A DNA stretch of 64,000 nt, from contig NZ_LT670844.1 in NCBI RefSeq assembly GCF_900141755.1, positions 682,001 to 746,000 of the forward strand, in the 5' to 3' direction. Source of the stretch: Bradyrhizobium lablabi (GTDB lineage Bacteria > Pseudomonadota > Alphaproteobacteria > Rhizobiales > Xanthobacteraceae). Below, piece after piece: positions 58,670 to 64,000 of the stretch (positions are counted from its first letter, which is position 1; each line of letters opens with the position of its first letter). The translations under genes were made by a program, and so were the position numbers. The notes beneath the pieces were generated by a model. That model was not told where the DNA came from. It saw nothing but the letters and a program-made list of their open reading frames with translations, and did no database searches.

Positions 58670-59605
58670 ATGAACCGCCGGCTCCTTCGCACCAAGGCGC
58701 GTGTTCGCGACGCCGCCAAGCCGATGACGGAAGCCGCACTAGGCGCGCTGACGGTAGCGTTGCTGCGCACGACGCGCTATTTCGATCCGGTCAAGACCGC
58801 CGATTTGTTCGGCCGCGTTACGCGCTTCATCGGCCGCAGGCTGCGTGAGGACCGGATCGGCCGCGAGAATCTCAAGGCCGCCTTCCCGGAAAAATCTCCT
58901 GAAGAGATCGAAACCATTCTGGCCGGCGTTTGGGACAATCTCGGTCGCATCGGCGCCGAGTTCGCCCACCTCGATCACATCTGGGACTACGACGCGGATC
59001 ATCCCGAAAAGGAGAGCCGCATCGAATTCGGAGCGCGAACAAAACAACTGTTCGATCAGCTCAGGGACGACGGCAATCCGGCGTTGATCTTCACAAGCCA
59101 TCTCGGCAGTTGGGAACTGCCCGCGTTGGGCGCGGTCGCGCACGGACTGGATTGCGCCATCCTGTACCGGCGGCCGAACATCGAATCGGCTGACCGTGCC
59201 ATTGAGCGGATCCGCGCGGTCAATATGGGGACGCTGATTCCGGCCGGCCGTGAGGCGCCGCTCAAACTCGCAGAAGCTCTGAAAAACAACCAGCACGTCG
59301 CCATGCTGGTCGACCAGTATCTCACCAACGGCGTCGAGGTGACGTTCTTCGGCCGCAAGACCAAGGCCAATCCGATGCTGGCGCGGCTGTTGCGGCAGGT
59401 CGAGTGCCCGATCCATGGCGTGCGCATCATCCGCCTGCCCGGTTATCGTTTTCGCGCCGAGCTGTCGGAAGAGGTAAAGCCGGTGCGCGACGCCTCGGGC
59501 CAGATCGACATTGCCGGCACGATGCAGGCGGTCACTTCCGTGGTCGAGGGCTGGATTCGCGAATATCCGGATCAGTGGCTGTGGCTGCATCGCCGCTGGC
59601 GGTAG
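58670..59605 (+). CDS. lpxXL: Very-long-chain lipid A acyltransferase LpxXL
   Basis: A 311-residue late acyltransferase of the LpxL/HtrB family with the H-x4-E motif H144-L-G-S-W-E149 and LVDQYLTNGVEVTFFGRKTK, CPIHGVRIIRLPGYRFRAEL. It moves the very long hydroxy acyl chain from AcpXL to lipid A. N-terminal helix may anchor it to the inner membrane. It ends 1 bp before the convergent PotF-like gene. Confidence 0.93.
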   Translation: MNRRLLRTKARVRDAAKPMTEAALGALTVALLRTTRYFDPVKTADLFGRVTRFIGRRLREDRIGRENLKAAFPEKSPEEIETILAGVWDNLGRIGAEFAHLDHIWDYDADHPEKESRIEFGARTKQLFDQLRDDGNPALIFTSHLGSWELPALGAVAHGLDCAILYRRPNIESADRAIERIRAVNMGTLIPAGREAPLKLAEALKNNQHVAMLVDQYLTNGVEVTFFGRKTKANPMLARLLRQVECPIHGVRIIRLPGYRFRAELSEEVKPVRDASGQIDIAGTMQAVTSVVEGWIREYPDQWLWLHRRWR

Positions 59606-59606
59606 C

Positions 59607-60719
59607 CTATCTGCCCGTCTTCACCTTGGTCCACAGCCGGTTGATGACGCGCTGGGTCGCCGGATCGCGCGCGGTGATGACGAACAGTTTTTGCAATGTC
59701 GCTTCGTCCGGATAGATGTTCTTGTCGTCGAGGATTTTCGGGTCGACCAGCTTCTGGCTCGCCACATTGCCGTTGGCGTAGGACAAAAAATCCGAGTTCT
59801 TGGCCGCGACCTCGGGCCGGTAGAGGTAATTGATCAGCTCATAGGCCTCCGCGACGTTGTTGGCATCGGTCGGGATCGCGAAATTGTCGAAGAACATCTG
59901 CGCGCCCCCTTGCGGGATCGCGTAGCCGATCTCGATGCCGTTGTTGGCTTCCGCCGCGCGGCTGCGCGCCTGCATGATGTCGCCCGACCAGCCCACCACC
60001 AGACAGATCTCGCCCGTCGCCAGCGCGCTCAGATATTCCGAGGAATGAAACTTGCGCACATAGGGCCTGATCTTGCTGACGAGATCGGCGGCCTTTTCCA
60101 GGTCTACCTGCTTGGTCGAATTCGGATCGAGCCCGAGATAACCAAGAGCTGCCGGGAAAATGTCGTCGGCGGAGTCCAGCATGTGGACGCCGCAGTCTTT
60201 GAATTTCGCGAGATTCTCCGGCTTGAAGACGATGTCCCAACTGTCGATCCTGGCATCGGGGCCGAGGATTTTCTGCACGGTCTTGACGTTGTAGCCGATC
60301 CCGGTCGTGCCCCACATATAATTGGCGGCGAACTGATTGCCGGGGTCGTAGACCGCAAGCTGCTTTGTCACCACCAGCCAGGCGTTGGCGAGGTTCGGCA
60401 GTTTCGATTTATCGAGCTTTTGGAAAACATGCGCGGTGATCTGGCGTTGCAGGAAATAGGCGGTCGGGACGACGACGTCGTAGCCCGATTTTCCCGCCAG
60501 CAACCGCGTCTCCAGCGTCTCATTGGCATCGAACGTATCGTAGACCACCTTGATGCCGGTTTCCCTGGTGAAATCCTCCAGCACCCCCGGCGCGATGTAG
60601 TTCGACCAGTTGTAGAAATTAACGGTGCGCTCCGCAGCCTTCGCCGGCAGCGAGAACGCCGCGAGGATCGCGGCGATCGCCGCGACAAACCGGACTTGAG
60701 GAGAGGTCAAGCCGCGCAT
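59607..60719 (-). CDS. Polyamine ABC transporter substrate-binding protein (PotF-like)
   Basis: A 370-residue periplasmic receptor: signal peptide (RFVAAIAAILAAFSLPAKAA), then the family signature NFYNWSNYIAPGVLEDFTRE, VVVPTAYFLQRQITAHVFQK, GTTGIGYNVKTVQKILG and CLVVGWSGDIMQARSRA. It resembles putrescine-binding PotF. No PotGHI genes are near. Read from the start MRGLTS, where the signal peptide begins. Confidence 0.9.
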   Translation of the reverse strand: MRGLTSPQVRFVAAIAAILAAFSLPAKAAERTVNFYNWSNYIAPGVLEDFTRETGIKVVYDTFDANETLETRLLAGKSGYDVVVPTAYFLQRQITAHVFQKLDKSKLPNLANAWLVVTKQLAVYDPGNQFAANYMWGTTGIGYNVKTVQKILGPDARIDSWDIVFKPENLAKFKDCGVHMLDSADDIFPAALGYLGLDPNSTKQVDLEKAADLVSKIRPYVRKFHSSEYLSALATGEICLVVGWSGDIMQARSRAAEANNGIEIGYAIPQGGAQMFFDNFAIPTDANNVAEAYELINYLYRPEVAAKNSDFLSYANGNVASQKLVDPKILDDKNIYPDEATLQKLFVITARDPATQRVINRLWTKVKTGR

Positions 60720-60733
60720 GGTTCTTTGATCTC

Positions 60734-61897
60734 CTATCGGCGGTGCACTGCGTCCGACAAGCGTTCCAGCGCGGTGTCCAGCGTTGCATCCTTCTTGGCA
60801 AAGCAAAACCGCACCACCGACGTCACCGCGTCCTTTTCGTAGAAAGCCGACACCGGAATGGCGGCAACCTTGTAGTCGGTCACGATGCGCTTGCAGAACG
60901 CCTCATCGGTCTCGTTGAGGCCGAGCGGGGAAAGATCGACGGTGAGGAAATACGTGCCTTGCGAGCGCAGCACCGGAAAGCCGATGCGCTCCAGGCCTTC
61001 GGTCAGACGATCGCGGCTCCGCGCCAATTCCTTGCGCATGTCGTAGAAATAATCGTCCGGCTTGGCGAGCCCATAGGCCACCGCCGCCTGCAAATTGGGC
61101 GCGGTGGTGAAGGTGAGAAACTGGTGCACTTTCGCGGCTACCCGCAGCAGCGGCGGCGCGGCGCAGACAAAGCCGATCTTCCACCCCGTCAGCGAAAAGA
61201 TCTTCCCCGCCGAGCCGACCTTGATGGTGCGGTCGCGCATTCCCGGAATGGTGATCAGCGGAATGTGCTCGCGGCCGTCGAAGATCACATGCTCCCAGAC
61301 CTCGTCGCAGATCGCAACCGTGTCGAACTCCTGACAGAACCGCGCCAGAAGTTCGAGGTCCTCGCGCGGGTAGACCACGGCGGCCGGATTGAGCGGATTG
61401 TTGAACAGCACCGCCTTGGTCTTGTGGTTGAAGGCACCTCGCAGCATCTCCTCGGAGAGCCGCCAATGCGGCGGTTCGAGCCGCAGCAAACGCGGGATGC
61501 CGCCGGCCTGGCGAATGATCGGCAAATAAGAGTCGTAGACCGGCTGGAACACCACGACCTCGTCGCCGGGCTCGACCATGGCAAGGATTGCTGAGGTCAG
61601 CGCCTCGGTGCCGCCTGACGTCACCATCACTTCTGTCATCGGATCGAGGTTGAGACCGTGCCAGCGGCCGTAATGCGCCGCGATCGCCTGGCGCAGTTCC
61701 GGGATGCCCATCATCGAGGGGTATTGATTGTAGCCGTCCATCACGGCGTCCGACGCCGCGCGGCGGATGTCTTCGGGGCCGGGATCGTCCGGAAAACCCT
61801 GGCCGAGATTGATGGCGTTGTTGTCGCGCGCGAGCTGCGACATTGCCTCGAAAACCGTAACGGGAAGATCCGCGAAGATCTTGTTCGTGGAGGTCAT
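60734..61897 (-). CDS. Class I/II aminotransferase
   Basis: A 387-residue PLP enzyme: the lysine that binds PLP is K232 in VGSAGKIFSLTGWKIG, and earlier regions NLGQGFPDDPGPEDIRRAAS and YNQYPSMMGIPELRQAIAAH are typical. It resembles the methionine/kynurenine-type (YbdL-like) branch, which transfers the amino group from an amino acid to a 2-oxo acid. It is 14 bp upstream of the PotF-like gene; the two may share an mRNA, but functional linkage is not evident. Confidence 0.92.
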   Translation of the reverse strand: MTSTNKIFADLPVTVFEAMSQLARDNNAINLGQGFPDDPGPEDIRRAASDAVMDGYNQYPSMMGIPELRQAIAAHYGRWHGLNLDPMTEVMVTSGGTEALTSAILAMVEPGDEVVVFQPVYDSYLPIIRQAGGIPRLLRLEPPHWRLSEEMLRGAFNHKTKAVLFNNPLNPAAVVYPREDLELLARFCQEFDTVAICDEVWEHVIFDGREHIPLITIPGMRDRTIKVGSAGKIFSLTGWKIGFVCAAPPLLRVAAKVHQFLTFTTAPNLQAAVAYGLAKPDDYFYDMRKELARSRDRLTEGLERIGFPVLRSQGTYFLTVDLSPLGLNETDEAFCKRIVTDYKVAAIPVSAFYEKDAVTSVVRFCFAKKDATLDTALERLSDAVHRR

Positions 61898-61904
61898 GAG
61901 CCGG

Positions 61905-62228
61905 TCAGCCGCCGGTTTTGGTCGGCAATCCCGCGGCCTTCCAGGCCAGCATGCCGCCCGCGAGGTGCTTGTCGTAGGCAAGACCAGCGGCCTGGGCGGC
62001 CAGCGACGCCGTCACCGATCGTTTGCCGGAACGGCAGGCGAAGACAACCTGTTTGCCTTGCGGATCGGGAATATCCTCCGGGTCGAACGCCGACAGCGGG
62101 ACAACGACGGCACCCGGATAGGCCTCCACCGCAACCTCATTCGGCTCGCGGACGTCGACAAGGAGGTAGCGGCCCTCGGCCATGCCCTTCGAGACTTCCT
62201 CTGGCGTCAAATCATGCACCTGGCTCAC
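61905..62228 (-). CDS. Rhodanese-like sulfurtransferase domain protein, 107 aa
   Basis: A single rhodanese domain with active-site Cys65 in the loop FACRSGKRSVTASL, plus YLLVDVREPNEVAVEAYPGA. Such proteins carry sulfane sulfur for metabolism or detoxification. The GTG start at MSQVHDL is chosen because GGGAGGA lies at correct spacing upstream. It is 7 bp before the aminotransferase gene in the direction of transcription. Confidence 0.88.
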   Translation of the reverse strand: MSQVHDLTPEEVSKGMAEGRYLLVDVREPNEVAVEAYPGAVVVPLSAFDPEDIPDPQGKQVVFACRSGKRSVTASLAAQAAGLAYDKHLAGGMLAWKAAGLPTKTGG

Positions 62229-62300
62229 GCGAATTCCTCCCAAACGATTGCTAGATTGCGCGCATTCCGAAAACCCGGCAAGCGCCTGATCTTCTGTTCG

Positions 62301-62347
62301 AGCATGAGCTTCCCGGAAAACCGGTTCCCACTTTTCCGGATCATGCT
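62301..62347 (-). terminator. Hairpin repeat after the kup stop codon
   Basis: AGCATGA (62301-62307) pairs with TCATGCT (62341-62347), and an inner stem CCGGAAAA with TTTTCCGG tops it. It begins directly after the kup stop (62348-62350). It belongs to the GAGCATGATC repeat family at 16261 and 52945. A repeat used as a terminator is likely. Confidence 0.6.
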
Positions 62348-64000
62348 CTAGACGGTCACCTGCGTTCCCACCTCGACCACCCGTCCGCTCGGAATCTGAA
62401 AATAGTCGGTGGCATCGTTGGCGGTGCGGCTGAGCGCGATGAAAAGATGATCCTGCCAGCGCGGCATGCCGGAATGCGCGGCAGGTTTCAGCGCGCGCCG
62501 TGACAGGAAGAACGACGTCGACATGATATCGAATTGCCAGCCGAGTTTTCGCGCGATGGCCAGCGCCTTCGGCACGTTGGGCGATTCCATGAATCCGAAC
62601 CGCAGCGTCACCTTGGAGAACGTCTTGCTGATCTGCTCCAGCCGCACCCGCTCGGAAATGTCGACCCGCGGCGTCGAGGCAATTTCGATCGTGAGGATGA
62701 CGTTCTTCTCATGCAGCACCTTGTAGTGCTTGAGGCTGTGCATCAGCGCGGTCGGGGCGCTGACGGGATCACTGGTCAGGAATACGGCGGTGCCGGAAAC
62801 CCGCTGTGGCGGCCGCTTTTCCAGCATCGCCACCAGATCGGCCAGCGGGAACTCCAGCTTGCGCGATTTCTCGAACAAGAGCCGGCTGCCGCGCCGCCAG
62901 GTGTACATCAGGAGCATTACGACCGCGCCCAGCGCCAGCGGCACCCAGCCGCCTTCCAGCACTTTCAGAAGGTTCGCCGCAAGGAAGGTGAGATCGAGGA
63001 ACAAGAACGGCGCGATCAGCGCGGCGGCCGCAATCGCCGACCATCGCCAGACCCGCCAGATCACGACAAAGCCCATCATCGCCGTGACCACCATGGTTCC
63101 GGTCACGGAGATGCCGTAGGCCGAGGCCAGCGCGCTCGAGGAACGGAACATCAATACCAGCAGCATCACGGCGATGAACAGCAGCAGATTGATGCGCGGG
63201 ATGTAGATCTGGCCGGAATGGGCTTCGGAGGTGTGGCGGATTTCAAAGCGCGGCAACAGGCCGAGCTGGATCGCCTGGCGCGTCAGCGAATAGGCGCCGG
63301 TGATGACGGCCTGGCTCGCGATCACGGTCGCTGCCGTGGCAAGACCGACCATTGGCTTCAGGGCCCAATCCGGGAACATCAGGTAGAACGGGTTCTCCAC
63401 CGCCTTGGGATCGGCGATGACGAGCGCGCCCTGTCCCAGATAGTTCAGTGCCAGCGCTGGCAGCACGATGAAAAGCCAGGCGGTCTGGATCGGCCGTTTG
63501 CCGAAATGCCCCAAATCAGCATAGAGCGCCTCGGCGCCGGTGACGGCGAGAAACACCGCGCCGAGCGTGACGAAGCCGATGATGCCGTGATGCAGCATGA
63601 ACGAGACGGCAAGCAGCGGATTGAGCGCCAGCAGCACTTCGGGATGCCGCACAATCGGGGCAAACGAGGCGATCGCGATGACGCCGAACCAGACGCACAT
63701 GATTGGCCCGAAGAAAGCCGCGACGCGCGCGGTACCGCGCGACTGCGCCGCGAACAGCGCCAGCAGGATCAGGACCGTCAGCGGCACCACGTAAGGGTCG
63801 GCCGCCGCGCTGACGAGCTTGATACCTTCGATCGCCGAGAGCACCGACAGCGCCGGCGTGATCACCGCATCGCCGTAAAACAACGCGCCGCTGATAATGC
63901 CGAGCAGCACGATGATGCCGGCGTGGCTGCCCACCGCGCGCTGCGCCAGCGCCATCAATGCCAGCGTGCCGCCCTCGCCGTGGTTATCCGCGCGCAGCAG
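62348..64000 (-). CDS. kup: Kup potassium uptake protein (5' end outside the window)
   Basis: The 550 visible residues cover all but roughly 80-90 N-terminal residues of a Kup/HAK transporter. The first visible part [20 protein letters not shown] matches the conserved region after the third span. Later spans ([40 protein letters not shown]) and the cytoplasmic C-terminal domain are present. It should be a proton-coupled potassium importer. The beginning lies beyond 64,000. Confidence 0.95.
   Translation of the reverse strand: MLRADNHGEGGTLALMALAQRAVGSHAGIIVLLGIISGALFYGDAVITPALSVLSAIEGIKLVSAAADPYVVPLTVLILLALFAAQSRGTARVAAFFGPIMCVWFGVIAIASFAPIVRHPEVLLALNPLLAVSFMLHHGIIGFVTLGAVFLAVTGAEALYADLGHFGKRPIQTAWLFIVLPALALNYLGQGALVIADPKAVENPFYLMFPDWALKPMVGLATAATVIASQAVITGAYSLTRQAIQLGLLPRFEIRHTSEAHSGQIYIPRINLLLFIAVMLLVLMFRSSSALASAYGISVTGTMVVTAMMGFVVIWRVWRWSAIAAAALIAPFLFLDLTFLAANLLKVLEGGWVPLALGAVVMLLMYTWRRGSRLLFEKSRKLEFPLADLVAMLEKRPPQRVSGTAVFLTSDPVSAPTALMHSLKHYKVLHEKNVILTIEIASTPRVDISERVRLEQISKTFSKVTLRFGFMESPNVPKALAIARKLGWQFDIMSTSFFLSRRALKPAAHSGMPRWQDHLFIALSRTANDATDYFQIPSGRVVEVGTQVTV

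Overview
The window reads as a GC-rich chromosomal segment of a Rhizobiales alphaproteobacterium, most like Bradyrhizobium or a close relative. Indications are the acpXL-fabZ-fabF-fabF-lpxXL cluster (very-long-chain acylation of lipid A), a MipZ division-site ATPase, many short conserved proteins typical of Bradyrhizobium, and several families of dispersed palindromic repeats. This placement comes from recognising protein families, not from a database search. No rRNA, tRNA or CRISPR array was found.

Positions 1-16,000 are accessory and partly decayed. They hold an ABC substrate-binding protein, small hypothetical proteins, a frameshifted gene, the signal-peptide stub of another binding protein, the C-terminal end of a tyrosine recombinase, and a 219-bp MITE-like element with 18-bp terminal inverted repeats and a 5-bp target duplication. 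They also hold a structured palindromic element, a RelE/HigB-HigA type toxin-antitoxin pair, an HNH-like protein, a PIN-like protein, a GrpB-family protein and a secreted 13-unit TPR protein. A ridA-acetamidase tail at 11.7-12.2 kb is a duplicate of a block at 15.8-16.4 kb.

Positions 16,000-33,800 are metabolic. They carry an AraC-type regulator fused to an acetamidase/formamidase, a second free-standing acetamidase, and a polar amino-acid ABC transporter whose permease and ATPase are one polypeptide. A CocE/NonD hydrolase follows, then an aromatic-catabolism operon (PIG-L/GalB-like hydratase, LigK-type aldolase, dihydroxyphthalate-decarboxylase-like protein, extradiol dioxygenase) under a divergent TetR regulator, facing two periplasmic binding-protein genes. 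An ICMT-like methyltransferase, an MFS transporter and a PPOX-type flavoprotein complete this part.

Positions 33,800-47,400 are a complete carbon-phosphorus lyase locus: phnGHIJKLMN on the minus strand, phnF divergent from phnG, phnCDEE on the minus strand, and on the plus strand a hexapeptide transferase, a second phnM and a DUF1045 2H-phosphoesterase. PhoB-box-like sites lie in both divergent promoter regions, a PhnF-like operator sits between phnG and phnF, and a terminator-like hairpin lies between phnD and phnE.

Positions 47,400-64,000 are core-like: a Nudix hydrolase, mipZ divergent from a HerA-type ATPase, an AhpD-like protein, a ParB-like protein, a KirBac-type potassium channel, the lipid A very-long-chain fatty acid cluster, a PotF-like binding protein, an aminotransferase, a rhodanese and a Kup potassium transporter cut off by the right edge.
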